From: Eonycteris spelaea
Lineage: Eukaryota; Chordata; Mammalia; Chiroptera; Pteropodidae
NCBI GenBank assembly: GCA_003508835.1
Contig: PUFA01000699.1
Coordinates: 1-64,000, forward strand
Direction: 5' to 3'
Length of the DNA stretch: 64,000 nt
This document shows, one piece after another, positions 45,385 through 57,420 of the stretch (within the stretch, counting starts at the first letter, position 1; each line of letters starts with the position of its first letter). The notes under the pieces are model-generated. The model was not told the origin of the DNA and made no database searches. It saw nothing but the letters and a program-made list of their open reading frames with translations. Made by a program: the position numbers and the translations under genes.

Positions 45385-46095
45385 TATCTAATTTATATGT
45401 ATACATGACGATACCACCTTTATATCAGTCAGAATGGCTATTACTTAAAAAATTGTCAACAAAATACATGTGTTGGTGAGGATTGTAGAGAAAAGGGAAC
45501 ACTATATACATTGTTGGTGGGACTGCAAACTGATACAGTCCCTATGGAAACATTATAGAGACTCCTCATATGATTCAGCAGTTCCATTCTGGGTATTTAT
45601 CTAAATAAAAAGAGAATATTAATTTGAAAAATTACATGTGACTCTATGTTCATTGAAACATTATTTACAATAGCCAAATATGAAAACAACTTAGTTTTCC
45701 ACTGATAGATGACTAAATATAAGATGTGATAACATGTGTGATATACACATACATGATTAAATATTATTCAGCAATAAAAAGGGATAAAATCTAGCCATTT
45801 CTGACAACATGGCTCTAGAGGGTATTGTGCTAAGTGAAATAAGTCAGGAAGAGAAAGAACATATCATATGGCTTTCACTTATATGTGGAATATAAAATCA
45901 AAACAAAACAACAAACAAAAACAGACTCATAGAAAGAAGACCAAAGGGATAGTTTCAAGAAAAGAAGGGGGGTAGGAGATGGGTGATAAAAGAAAGGGAA
46001 ATATAATTGATAAATTGTAATAAATCTGCAATCTGACAGATGATAACTAGAATTAGTGGGGTGATCACGTTGAAAGGTAAAAAATGTCAGATCAG
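45385..46095 (+). mobile_element. L1 3' part, plus strand, cut off in its 3'UTR
   Basis: ORF2 C-terminal sequence (AATGGCTATTACTTAAAAA, TTGGTGGGACTGCAAACTGA, GTGAAATAAGTCAGGAAG) leads into a 3'UTR that stops near GTGATCACGTTGAAAGGTA, before the usual terminus. A HAL1-like 5'UTR starts there, which suggests the second element inserted into this 3'UTR. Confidence 0.87.
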
Positions 46096-46099
46096 GGTG

Positions 46100-46757
46100 G
46101 AGAAAAAAAAGGCATAGATGATAGAGGTTCTGTTCACCCTTCTTGTTACCCAGATAAAAATTATGACAAAAACAAGGAGCAGTGAGGAAAGTCACCTGGG
46201 ATCTAGAAGATCAGAAGCACTACAACTAGGGAGAGAAATAATCAACTTGCAACGGTAAAAAGTTAGGAAAGAGTGAAGACACAAGCTGGAGCATCTAGTG
46301 GAACAGAGAGGCTTTGGCAGCTTCAAGACAACTCTTAAAGGGGCCCCGTCCACAAGTAGGCTTTGTGGTAATTGGACCTGCTCTCTCTGAGCAACCAGCA
46401 CCGGGTTGGCTGCTCCAGGGGAACCAGGAACTGACACGGGACACTGACTTGTGGAAGTAGGGTAGGATCTAGGCTAGCTCTGTACAGAAGTTCACAGGAG
46501 TGTCCACTGTTCTACTGTGGAACCGACCCACCCTCTCAGTGTGTGGGCTCAGACACTACCATAGCTGAGACATCATTAACAGGATAACAGAGGTTGCCCT
46601 GCCTAGAGGATTCCCTGAAACTCTGCCTCCCCCAAACTGACAGCTCCACCCAGGTCATACCCAGTTGTGTCCTCGGTGAGTCAGGTGCCCCTTTCTGGCA
46701 AGTGCCTAGACTCACACTAGTGACAGTGGTCCACAGTTTCTGGCGTGGTCTCTTGAA
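46100..46757 (+). mobile_element. Second HAL1-like 5'UTR, plus strand, cut by an L1
   Basis: The block is homologous to 6302-7060 over its length: GATGATAGAGG, CTCTTAAAGGGGCCC, the CAGTGTGTGGGCTCAGACA block, CATAGCTGAGACATCATT, and CACAGTTTCTGGCGTGG. It ends in TTGAATC where the poly-T of the minus L1 begins at 46758. No ORF1 is left. It shows that the 5'UTR at 6302 belongs to a repeat family. Confidence 0.75.
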
Positions 46758-47738
46758 TCTTTTTTTTTTTTTTTAATTAACTTTATTGGAGTAACATTAG
46801 TTAATAATATATATAATTTTCAGGAGTAATAATAATTTTGACATCAATATTTGTGTATTTACCACCCAAAGTCCCAGTTTCCTTCAGCTACCATAATTTT
46901 TATCCTTATTACCCACTTTGCCCAACCCCTATCCCTTATATTTGACCACCTTTACTCCATCTACCTCCGCCGTCCTCCCAACATCCAGTAACTATGGAAA
47001 CATTAGTGTATAGTCCATTTTCATGAGTCTCTGTTTTTTTGCCTGTTCATTTGTTGCTTTTAGGTTTATATCTCACATATAAGTGATATCAATGCGATTT
47101 TTCAACTTTTTCTGTCTGGCTTTATTTCGCTTAGCATGATTATCTTGAGGTCCATCCATGTTGTCACAAATGGCAGTATTTCATTCTTCTTATGACTATA
47201 TTCCATTGTTATATATGTGCCACTGCTTCTTTAGCCAACTATCTATCAAAGGACACTTTGGGTGCTTCCATGTCCTGCCACTATGAATAATGTTGCTATG
47301 AACATCACTGTGCAAATAACTTTTAGGATACGGGTTTTCAAGTGTTTGGAGTAAACACAACAGCAGAGACATTGCTGATCCAATAGTAGATCAATTCTTG
47401 TTTTTTTTTTTTTTTTTTTTGAGGAATCTCCAACCTGTTTTCCATAAGTGGCTGTACCAATCTGCAAGTCCCATCAGCAGAGTGTGAGGGTTTCTTTTTT
47501 CTCTGCATCCTCTCCAACATTTGTTATACTTGTCCTGTTTGATTATAGCTATTCTAACAGGTGTGAAATTGTATCTCATAATGTGGTTTCAATTTGCATT
47601 TCCTCAGAGGCTAGCAATGTTGAGGCATTTTTTCAAATATTTGTTGGCCATTTGTATGTCTCTAGGGAGAAAATGTTTGTTCACGTCCTCTGCCAATTTT
47701 TTGATTGGCTTGGGTTTTTTTTTTTTTTTTTTGGTTGT

Positions 47739-47769
47739 TTGTTTTTGTTTTTTGTTGTTGTTGTTGTTC
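47739..47769. repeat. Short T-rich and GTT repeats within L1
   Basis: GTTTTTG-type runs followed by GTTGTTGTTGTTGTT. Confidence 0.85.
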
Positions 47770-49037
47770 TTGCTATTGAATTGTATGAGTTCCTTGTATA
47801 TTTTTGGAGATTAGGCCCTTATTCGCAGGTGTTGCTTGAAATAAATTTTCCCATTTGGAGTTGTCTCTTTACCATGTTAAAGATTTCTTTTGCTGAGCAG
47901 TAAGCTTTTTAGTAAATAGTTCCATTCATTTATTTTTAGCGACTTTCCTTGGCTTTGAGACAAATTCATAATATCCTCTTTAAATCCCAGGTGTTGAATT
48001 TAGTTCCTATGTTTTCTTCTATGCATTTTATTGATTTTGTCTTATATTCAGGTCCTTAATCCATTTTGAGTTAATTTTGGTGTGTGGTGAATAGACAACA
48101 GGCTAGTTTCTTTCTTTTGTAGGTGACTTTCCAGCCCAAGCCCTTTAGAACAGGATTGCTCCCAATGTATGCTTTTGACAGGCCAAAAAATTATTTGCCC
48201 ATATAAATATGTTTACTTTAGAATTTTCGATTCTGTTTCCACTGATCTGGTGTCTGTTTCTGCCAATACCATGCAGTTTTGATTACTGTTCTTTGTAGTA
48301 TAATTTGAAGTTGGACAGAGTGATGCCTCCAGCCTCATTCTTTTTCTTCAGGATGGCTTGATAATTCAAGGTCTTTGGTTTTCCACACCAAATCTGTTGA
48401 TTTTTAAAAACTCTTCCTTTTAAAAAATGCCAATTGGATTTTGATGGGGATTGCATTAAATCTGTGTAATGCTTTGGGTAATATGGCCATTTTAACTATG
48501 TTGACTCTTCCAATCAAGAACACAGAATATTTTTTTCCACTTCTTTATATCTTCTTTGATTTCTGTTAATAGTCTTGTAGTTTTCATTACATAGGTCCTT
48601 CACATGTTTTGTTAAATTTATTTCCTAGGTATTCTTTTTCTTGCCAATTGCAAAAGGAATTTTTTTTGATGCTTCATTATTTAGAGTATATGAACCCTAT
48701 GGATTTTGAACATAGACTTTGTATCCAGAAACTTTACTGTATTTGCTTATTGTTTCTTGTAGTTTTCTTGTGGAGTCTTCAGTGTTTTCTATATAGAGAA
48801 TCACATCATCTGCAAATATTGAAGTTTGACTTTTTCATTTCCTACTTGAATGTCTTTAATATCTTTCTCTTGTCTGATTGCACTTGCTAGGACCTCCAAT
48901 GTTATATTGGTAATAACAGTGATGATAGTGGACAGTCTTGCCTTATTCCTGATCTTAAAGGGAGGTTTTAATTTTTTGCCATTAAAATAATGTTGGCTGA
49001 GGGTTTGCCATAGATGGGCTTTATTATGTTATATTTT

Positions 49038-49300
49038 GTTCTTTGGAGTTGAGATGTGTCTCCTGGAGGCAGCACACGGTTGGGTTTTGTTTGTTTGTTT
49101 GTTTGTTTGTCGATCCATTCTGAAACTCTGTGCCTTTTATTGGTGAGCTCAGTCCATTTTAATTTAGGTTGATTATTGAAAATTTAAAGTCTTCTTATAG
49201 TCTTCTTATAGCCATTTTATCTTTTGCTTTCTGTAGCTTCAATGGTTTCCATTGCTTCCTTGTCCTTGAGTTTCTATATTACAATTCTGTTAAGTGTTTT
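49038..49300 (-). repeat. Extra copy of an ORF2 endonuclease-proximal segment inside RT
   Basis: Plus reading TTTGGAGTTGAGATGTGTC to about GTGTTTTAAAACATGG repeats the segment at 50988-51210. Shared are GTGTCTCCTGGAGGCAGCA, GGTTGGGTTTTGTTTG and TTCTTATAGCCATTTTATC. Here it lies between RT sequence on both sides. It contains a (TTTG)n run and a doubled TCTTCTTATAG. Confidence 0.8.
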
Positions 49301-50388
49301 AAAACATGGATGCTGTTATATTGTTTGAAGTCTTTTCCTACATCTTACTGATATGATCACTGATTCTTATTTAAATTTATGTGGTATATCACATTAATGG
49401 ATTTGCATATATGAATCATTCCTATGCCTTTGGGATGGAGCCCACTTGATCGTGGTATATAATCTTTTTAATATGTTGCTGTATTTCGGTTCAGTATTAT
49501 CTTATTTTAGGATGTTTTGCATATGTTTTCAGGAGAAGTATTGGTCTACAGTTTTCTTTTCTTTTCTTTTTTTTTGTTATCCTTACCAAGGTTTTTAGTA
49601 TCAGAGTAATATTGGCCTCATAAAGTGAGTTAGGAAGTACTGCCTCCCTTCCATTTTTTGGAAGAGTTTGAGGAGAATAGGTATCAATCTTCTTGGAATG
49701 TTTGTTCAAAATTAACTGGTGAAGCCATCTGGTCCTTGGGACTTTTACTTTTTGGTAAGTTTTTGATGATAGTTTCAATTTCCATACTTCTGATAAGTCT
49801 ATTTTGATTTTCCAGTTATTCTTGATTCAGTCTAGGAAGGTTTTATTATTTATTTTTTAAAGTACTGGTCGATATTATACAGGAATTAAATTTGGTGTTA
49901 TATATATTTTCATATTATACTTGTATGATCCTTCATATTTCTGCAGTAGCTATCATCATTTCCTCTCTTTTCATCCTGATTTTGTTTACTTGTGTCCTTT
50001 TGCTTTTTCTTTAGTGAGTCTAGCCAGGGGTTTGTCAATTTTATTAACCTTCTCAAAGAACATGCTTTGTTGCATTTATTTTTTCTATTTTGTTTGTTTT
50101 CAATTTCATTTATTTCTGCTCTAATTTGATTATTTCTTTCCTTCTGCTGACTTTAGGCTTCATTTGTTCTTTTCTTTCTATTTTTTAAGATGAAGCTTTA
50201 GGTTGTTTATTTGGGCTCTTTCTGTTTTGGAGATAGGCCTGTAATGATATGACTTTCCTCTTATGACCGCTTTTGCTGTGTCCCAAAAGTTTTGATATGT
50301 TGTATATCATTATCATTCATGTTTCTATGTATCTCTTGATCTCTCTTTTATTTCTTCTCTGACCCAGTTATTCTTAGTAGCATGTTGT

Positions 50389-50688
50389 TTAATTCCATGT
50401 ATTTGTGGTTCTTCCTGATTTCTTTTTGCAGTTGATCTCTAGTTTCAAAGCATTATGATCAGAGAATATGGTTGGTATGATTTCAACCCTCTTATATTTG
50501 TTGAGGCTATCTCTGTGTCCCAGTATGTGGTCAATTCTTGAGAATGTTCCATGTGCACTAGAGAAGAATGTATAAGCAGCTGTTTTGGGATGGAAGGCTC
50601 TGTAAATGTCAATTATGTCCAGTTGGTCTAATGTGTCATTTAAGGATGTTATTTCCTTATTGATTTTCTGTTTGGATGATCTGTCCAT
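50389..50688 (-). pseudogene. L1 ORF2 endonuclease fragment
   Basis: A 99-codon frame with QLDIIDIYRAFHP, TAAYTFFSSAHGTFSR and DHILGHRDSL, then IFSDHNALKLEI. The SDH triad near the end is kept here, unlike the copy at 32154-32438. The remainder of the endonuclease is broken. Confidence 0.88.
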
Positions 50689-51823
50689 ATCTGACAGTGG
50701 GGTATTTAGGTCCCCTACTATAGATGTTTTGGTCTTTTCTCCCTTTAGTTCTGTTAGTAATTGCTTTACATATTTGGGGCTCCCTGATTGGGAGCATAGA
50801 TATTAATAAGTGTTATGTCTTCTTGGTGCATGATTCCTTTATCATTATGAAGTGTCCCTCAGTATCTTTCTTTACCTTTTTTATTTTGAAGTCTATTTTC
50901 TGATATTAGTACCGCTACCCTGCTTTTCTCTGAATGCCATTTGCTTGAAATATCATTTTCCACCCTTTCACTTTGAGTCTATATTTGTCTTTGGAGCTGA
51001 GATGTGTCTCCTGGAGGCAGCATATGGTTGGGTTTTGTTTTTGATCCATTCTGCAACTCTGTGCCTTTTTATTGGTGAGTTCAGTCCATTTACATTTAGG
51101 GTGATTATTGAAATATGAGTCTTCTTATAGCCATTTTATCTTTTGCTTTCTGGTAGCTCAGTGTTTCCATTGCTTCCTTGTCCTTGTGTTTCTGTTCTTT
51201 ATTTTGGTTGGTTTTGTGGGTTTTGCCTCTGGTCTTCTTGTTTTATGTTATATACTTCAGTTCTGAATCTTTTTGTGTGTGGTTACATAAGGATTAGTAA
51301 AGGACAGTTATATATATTCAGTGGTCCATTTTCTTCTGCACGTGCCTTATCTCCATTCCCCTTTGTGAATTGGATCTTTTGAATCCTCCCTTTTTCATTC
51401 ATTATTGTCTTTTTGTTCTCTATGCATTGCTGAAATTTCATTACTATCTTGTTATAGCAAATCTCTTCTTATTTCTTTTAAACTTATAATGTCCTGTTTT
51501 TAGAAATGTTTACATTATTCTGCTTATACAGCCTGCTAGTTACTGTACTCCAATCTTGCTTTTTTTTTGGTCATTTTATTTATGTGAGCTGACCCCTTTC
51601 AATATTTTCCTGTAGTGCAGGCCTCATAGTGGAGAATTCCCTCAATTTTTTATTTCTGGAAAGGTATTAATGTTTCCTTTATATCTACAAAGAGCGTAGC
51701 CGGATACATTATTCTAGGCTGGTAATTTCTTTCACTTAATAGTTTAAAAAATTTGATTCCATTCCTTTTGGCCTGTAAGGTTTGTGTTGAGATGTCCAAG
51801 GATAATCTCATGGGTTTTTTCCT

Positions 51824-52138
51824 TTATGAGTTACCCTTTTCTTCTCCCTGGCTGCCCTGAGAATTCCTGTCTTTGTCGTTGATTTTTGATAATTTTGATA
51901 CAATGTGTCTTGGTGAAGCCTTTTTGGGTTGAGGAAAATTGGGTGTTCTGTTAACTTCTTGAATTCCAAGCTCCAACTCATTCCTTAGATTTGGGGAAAT
52001 TCTCGTCCAATTTGTCTGAAAATGCTTTGTAATTCCTGTTTCCTTTTCCTTTACAGTGGTTGACCAAGTCAGTTTATTTTGATTATCTTTGGCTTGGTAA
52101 CTTAGACTAGAATATATTTGTATGCTTGAGATGTTCAT
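51824..52138 (-). pseudogene. L1 ORF1 fragment
   Basis: A 104-codon frame across the ORF1 RRM-to-C-terminal region (NRTPNFPQPKKASPRHIVSK, LSKINDKDRNSQG). The 5' end of the L1 is truncated here, and the part before it is unrelated sequence. Confidence 0.75.
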
Positions 52139-52140
52139 TG

Positions 52141-52384
52141 ATGCAAATGAAGTGTATTCTTACCATCTTCCCCTGCAGGTATGGAATAGGATAAATAATT
52201 ATTTTTCTAGAACTAAAGGTAATGTGTAGTACTTACTTAATACACATGAAAATAGGATTTTTATAAACTATTCTTAAAAAGTGTAGTTATTGCAAGATTG
52301 AACAAAAGGGGAAAATCTAGGCTTTAGAAAATTATAAGAACCAGTGTTGTTCAGAATTTAGAACCCTACCATAAAATTTCCATT
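52141..52384. other. Unassigned spacer between two L1s
   Basis: No repeat or gene recognised. Confidence 0.4.
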
Positions 52385-53810
52385 GGACTCTCTGACTTCA
52401 AATTATACTATGAAGCAGAATTAGTCAAAACAGCATGGAACTGGCAGAAAAACAGACACACAAACCAATGGAACAGAATTTAGAGTCCAGAAATAAGCCC
52501 CCACGTATATATAGGCAAATAATTTTCTACAAAGAAGCCAAAAATATACAATGGAGAACAAGAATCTCTTCAAATAAATGGTGCTAGACAGCCACATGCA
52601 AAAATGAAACTAGACTGCTGCTGTCACCATACAAAAAATTAACTCAAAATAAAAACCTAAATATAAGACCTGAAACAATAGATTGCATACAAGAAACTCA
52701 TAGACATTGGTCTTAAAGAGGGTTTAATGAATTTGACTCAAATACAAGGGTAGTAAGAGCAAAAATAATAAATGAGACTATTGTAAACTAAAAGATTCTG
52801 TATAGCAAAAGAAACCACCAACAAAACAAACAGGTGATCAACTGAATTGGAGAGATATTTGCAAACAATGCCTCCAATAAAGTCTAATATACAAAATATA
52901 TAAAGGACTCATGCAACTCAACAGGAAAAAAATCAAGCAATCCAATTAAAGAATGGGCAGAGAATCTGAACAGACAATTCTCCAAGAGATATACAAATGG
53001 CCAACATACATATGAAAAGATGCTCAACTTTACTAGTTATTAAATAAATACAAATCAAAACCACAATGAACACCAAAACACCCACTTCACACCTGTTAGA
53101 ATGGCTATTTCAACAGGACAAGTAATAACAAGTGTTGGGAGGTTGTAAGAGTGAAAAAAAACTCTCACACACTGTTGATGGGACTGCAAACTGGTACATG
53201 GAAACCAGTAAGATGGGTCCTCAAAAATTAAGAAATAGAATTACCATACGACCTAGTAATTCCTATTCTGGGTATTTATCCCCCAATTTGAAAACATCCA
53301 TAAAGATATATCACCCAATGTTCAATGAAACATTATTCATGGTGGCCAAGACATAGAAATAACTAAAGTGCCCTATAATAGAAGGCTGAATAAAGAATTT
53401 GTGGACATATATACAATGGAATGTTATTCAATCACAAGAAAAGATGAAATGCTGCCATTTGTGACAACATAGATGGATCTGATTAACATGCTAAGCGAAA
53501 TTAAGTCAGACAAGAAAAGTTGAGAACCATATAATTTCACTCATGTGAGCTATAAAACTGAGAACAAAAACAAATAAGACAAACAAAAATTAATAGATGT
53601 GGACAGTTTAGTGATTACCAGAGGGAAAGGCAGAGATAAATAAGGGTAAAAAAGGGTTAAATATATGGCCATAGGAAGAGATTTGACTTTGGGTGGTGAG
53701 CACAAAATTCAATATACAGATGATATATTACTGAATTTCACACTGGAAAAATTATATAATTTTATTAACAAATGTCACTCCAATAAATTTATAACAAATT
53801 GTTGTTGGAG
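52385..53810 (+). mobile_element. L1 3' part, plus strand
   Basis: The sequence starts within ORF2 (AGTCAAAACAGCATGGAACT), passes through CCAAAGACATAG-type landmarks and the short frame at 53132-53356, and ends with the 3'UTR (TATATTACTGAATTTCACAC, TTTTATTAACAAATGTCACT, CCAATAAATTTATAAC). This is the bat-type 3' end seen elsewhere in the window. Confidence 0.92.
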
Positions 53811-54799
53811 GAAAAGAAAATACCCAGATTAAAGTGGGGTTTTAGAGAAATTGAACTATATTCCAGTATGGAAATAAGGGCCTATTGGGAACTGAGCTCT
53901 CATAAAAAGAGGAGTTTCTTAATATAATTTTAAATTTATCTTAAAATTGAATTTAAAGATATTTTAAAGCACTGGATATCTGACATACAAGATTTCCTAC
54001 CAAATGCAAGTTAAGTGACATTATAGGGAAAATAGAGAAAAACCAGTCAAAATAAACATCATAGTCAGTTGACTGGAGCTAACACATATGGAAGCATATC
54101 ACATATTTTCCCCTATCTATTTATGCTTAAAATATTTTAATAGGTATTTCATGCATATCCTACAAAACTCAAAGTTGTCAAAGGTATAGAGTACAAAATC
54201 TATTTATCCTCTTCTACTGTGCAACCATCTAGTTTTCTTCCCTAGAGTAATAACTATTATTCATTTCCTCTGTATTCTTTTAGAGGTAATCTATGCTTAT
54301 ATATGTCTACATGTATAACTTTGCCTTCTCTTAACTCAAATGTGTGTGTGTGTGTATATAAATATATATATATGTACATGTATATATATTATAAACATAC
54401 ATTACATGTGTATACCGAAATAATTTTACATGTAAACAATTATGACTTTGTATTTAACTACTCATACCATTTTTTACATGATATTACATATTATACAGTT
54501 TTATAAGCCTAAAATAACATATGAACATAGATTTCTTTCTTTCTACCAAAATGAGAATTTATTAAAATAATGATCTTTCCCTTACTCATTTTACTTAACA
54601 ATATAACCAAGAAAAATAATCTCTTACCAGTACTTAAAGAACACCTTCAGACTTTGGGCCTAGTATTTGTTTATAGATATATCATGGATAATCAACTTGT
54701 TTTCAGTATTTTGCTTTGATAAACATTTGTGTACTGTAAACATATTTTTTTTCACATTTTCAAGGTTACAAGAATAGAGGGCAGGCACACAACATTTTA
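53811..54799. other. Mostly unassigned sequence, possible old LINE traces
   Basis: No gene. At 54343-54395 there is a (TG)n/(TA)n run. Parts at 54540-54760 resemble antisense L1M sequence (ACTTAACAATATA, GATAAACATTTGTGTAC) but are too diverged for a firm call. Confidence 0.45.
54343..54395. repeat. (TG)n(TA)n microsatellite
   Basis: A short TG run passing into a TA-rich run. Confidence 0.9.
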
Positions 54800-55370
54800 A
54801 AAATATGTTTAAAATTAATGTATTCTTTTAAATATTATTTATTGAAGTATAAACACGTAAGAAAGTGTACAAGTGTTCAATTCAATGAAATTATGCAAAG
54901 CAAATAAACCCATATAATTGCAATGAAAGTCAATAAATGAAAGATTATCAGTCTTCCAGAGGTACCTTTGCTGTGTCCTCACCCAATTACAACACCTACC
55001 GTTGTCCAAAGGCAAAAATTATCATGACTTTTCTAACACCATAGATTAATTTTAGGCTGTTTTTTAAAAAAAACTATACTAATGAAATTATACAATAGGA
55101 ATTATTTGTGGCTGGATTCTTTTGCAATAATAAGATTTATTCTTATTGTTCTGCATAGCTAAGGTTTGTACATTTTTATTGTACATATGAATGTTGTATT
55201 TTTATATCACAATTTATAATTTTAATGTATGAAATTGCTTTTTTTAATTTGGCTATAATGAAAAATGCTGCATGAATATTCTCGTACATATCCCTTTTTG
55301 ATACCATATGTGTTCCTATTTCTGTCAGAAATAGCATGAGAATAGAAATTATCTGGGGCATAAGTTATAT
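54800..55370 (-). mobile_element. L1ME-like old LINE, minus strand
   Basis: In plus reading: TTTATTGAAGTATAAACACG, TCTAACACCATAGATTAATT, GGCTGGATTCTTTTGCAATA, GGCTATAATGAAAAATGCTG and CATATGTGTTCCTATTTCTG. This is the antisense order of old L1M elements. It abuts the Tigger-type element. Confidence 0.7.
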
Positions 55371-55373
55371 GTA

Positions 55374-56022
55374 CAATAGTTCCCCTTATCCATAGTTTTA
55401 CTTTCCACAGCTTCAATTGCCTGAGGTCAAAGGAGAATCTGAAATATTAATAGAAGTTCCTGAAATAAACTATTCATAAGTTTTAAATTGTGAACCATTT
55501 TAAGTAGCATAATGAAATCTCATGCCACCTACTCATTCTTTCCAGGATGTGAACTCTTCCTTTGTCCTGTACATTTACACTATATTTCACTTCCCACCCA
55601 TTAGTCACTTAGTAGCATTCTTGATTACCCAGATTGATTATTGCAGCATTGTAGTGCTTGTGTTAAGTAAACTCTTATTTTACTTAATAATAGTTTCAAA
55701 GTGCAGGAGTAGTGATTCTAGTAATTTGGATATGCCGAGAGAAACCATAAAGTGCTTTCTTTTAAGTGAAAGATGAGTATAATAAATGAGAAAGAGAGAG
55801 AGAGAGAGAGAGACCACATAAATATACCTTATTAACAGTATACTGTTTTAAATTATTTTTATTGTTGTTAATCTCTCAATGTACTGATTTATAGAATTAA
55901 TACTTTATCAAGCTATGTATGTATAGCTAAAAACAATGTAAATACAGGTTTCAGTATTATCTCTGTTTCAGGCATACACTGGGGGTCTTATAACATATCC
56001 CTCGCAATGAGGGGACTACATG
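55374..56022 (+). mobile_element. Tigger-type (pogo) element with internal deletion
   Basis: Left end CAATAGTTCCCCTTATCC, then CACAGCTTCAATTGCC, CATAAGTTTTAAATTGTG and GTCACTTAGTAGCATTC; right end TTTCAGGCATACACTGGGGG and TGAGGGGACTACATG, the inverse of the left. TA flanks both sides (55372-55373 and 56023-56024). The start of the transposase frame is visible near 55690-55776 (SSDSSNLDMPRETIKC), and most of the transposase gene has been lost. A GA run (55793-55812) follows the break. Confidence 0.85.
55793..55812. repeat. (GA)n microsatellite
   Basis: About ten GA units inside the Tigger-type element at its deletion site. Confidence 0.95.
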
Positions 56023-56059
56023 TATGTTCAGGCTTGTGATACTACCGAAAATTTTCAGA

Positions 56060-57120
56060 GTCTTTGAGAGTATGTGTCATGCTGGTTTAATTATATCTTC
56101 CATAATATCCTATGGCCATAATATAATAGCATCTGTCATTTTCGTGTGAACAAAAATGCTTCATTTTTTTCTCTGAGAGGAGAGATATAATTTTTTCAGC
56201 CAAGAGTCACTTTGAGGTGGCCAAGTATGAACTCTGATATGATTTCACACAAGAGGATTTATAAAACAAAATATGGTCTCTGTTATTGCAGCTACTTGCG
56301 AGGACATAATTGATATTTATCATCTAACTTTTCCAGCACACATTCTATATTTCCATCACCCTCAAGTAGCACTTAGGCTTTCAGAGTTTCTTGACTGGTG
56401 AGGTGATCAGACATTTATCCAAAGGAGTCAGAGCCCTTAGTTGCTTTGCCCTAATTGGCAACTGTTGATGTAATTTCCTATTTGGTGAATTCTCACTTGT
56501 TGGAACATAGTTGATTAATGGTTTGCGACTGCTTCAGTTGTTTCAGTGAACCTAGTATCCAGACACACTTTTTCTTGATTTCAGTATGTAGCATGAACTA
56601 CTCATTGTATTTAGGGCTGATAATACTCTCCAGTTCAGCACAGGTTGCAATTTCTTCATCTGCTGATCTACTAAACAGCCCAAAGTGGTAAGATGGTAGC
56701 CACCGATCCAATCAGTGGAAAACCTTAATATGTACCCTGATAGAAGCATTCCTCTCTGGTGAACCACAGCCTCTTAACAGAGCATGTTTTTCAGGAATTA
56801 GGGGAAGTACACATTTCATGAGTGGGTTGCTGAGAATGATTATGTGTGGGCCTAAGTCTATTATTTCTCTACATATGTCATGTATTTATTTGTTCCACAG
56901 TGTTATATATAAGCTATCAATTAAGCACATATATTACATCCTAAAAGTCACTGTCCTAGCACTGCACATTGTCCTCAAACTGAAACCTTAAACGAGTCTT
57001 TACTAAGTCATTCTATTGTAATGGACTGAGTTCTTTTGGCCGATGCGGTGCAGTTTAAAAATAGTGGATCACATAGTCATAAACCTATCGTTTCATTTTC
57101 TTTGCTACAAAATGGTCCCT
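56060..57120 (-). mobile_element. ERV-L-like internal relic, part 1, minus strand
   Basis: A GC-richer stretch with broken frames on the minus strand, the longest 71 codons at 56552-56767. Its position downstream of the RT part at 59030-60240, in viral sense, would suit the integrase end of pol. I assign it by context rather than by a firm domain match. It is an old, non-functional endogenous retrovirus copy with many stops. Confidence 0.5.
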
Positions 57121-57122
57121 TT

Positions 57123-57420
57123 GTGTGGTAGGCAGAATAATTATTCCTCAAAAAATCTACTTCGCAATGCACTGAACCTGTTAAATATGTTACCTTACAT
57201 TGCAAAAGGGATTTTCTAGAAATGATTAAGTTTAAGGACTTAGAGATGTGGAGATTATTTAGGGTTATCCAAGTGGGCCCAATTTAATAACATAGGCTTT
57301 TAGAAGTGAAGAGCTTTTTTTGCTGTAGTTTGGAAAGAGAGGTAGCCATGGAAGAATGGTCAGAGAGATACAACGTTTCTGGCTTTGAAGTTACTTGTAG
57401 CTCCTGAACCTGAACAATAC
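57123..57420 (+). mobile_element. MLT1-like LTR fragment, plus strand
   Basis: GTGGTAGGCAGAATAATTAT, GAACCTGTTAAATATGTTAC, CTTACATTGCAAAAGGGA and GGTTATCCAAGTGGGCCCAA match the 5' part of the same LTR class as 18961-19607. The 3' part is missing. It lies within the ERV-L-like region. Confidence 0.7.

Larger units (their letters stand above)
46758..52140 (-). mobile_element. Long L1, minus strand, 3' tail to ORF1
   Basis: The poly-T at 46758-46776 is the 3' tail. The 3'UTR runs to about 47200, ORF2 to about 51500 and ORF1 to about 52140, where the copy is 5'-truncated. Open pieces: RT at 49497-49778 (VLPNSLYEANITLILK), endonuclease at 50389-50688 (AAYTFFSSAHGTFSRIDHIL) and ORF1 C-terminal at 51824-52138 (ASPRHIVSKLSKINDKDR). 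Stops and frameshifts abound. Near 49038-49300 it carries an extra copy of its own endonuclease-proximal region. It inserted into the HAL1-like 5'UTR to its left. Confidence 0.9.

Noticed and set aside
45875..46195. 106-codon minus-strand frame
   Set aside because: Antisense of an L1 3'UTR joined to the HAL1-like 5'UTR.
47448..47903. 151-codon plus-strand frame rich in F, V and L
   Set aside because: It is antisense to L1 ORF2 and crosses T and GTT runs that translate to hydrophobic repeats; it only mimics a membrane protein.
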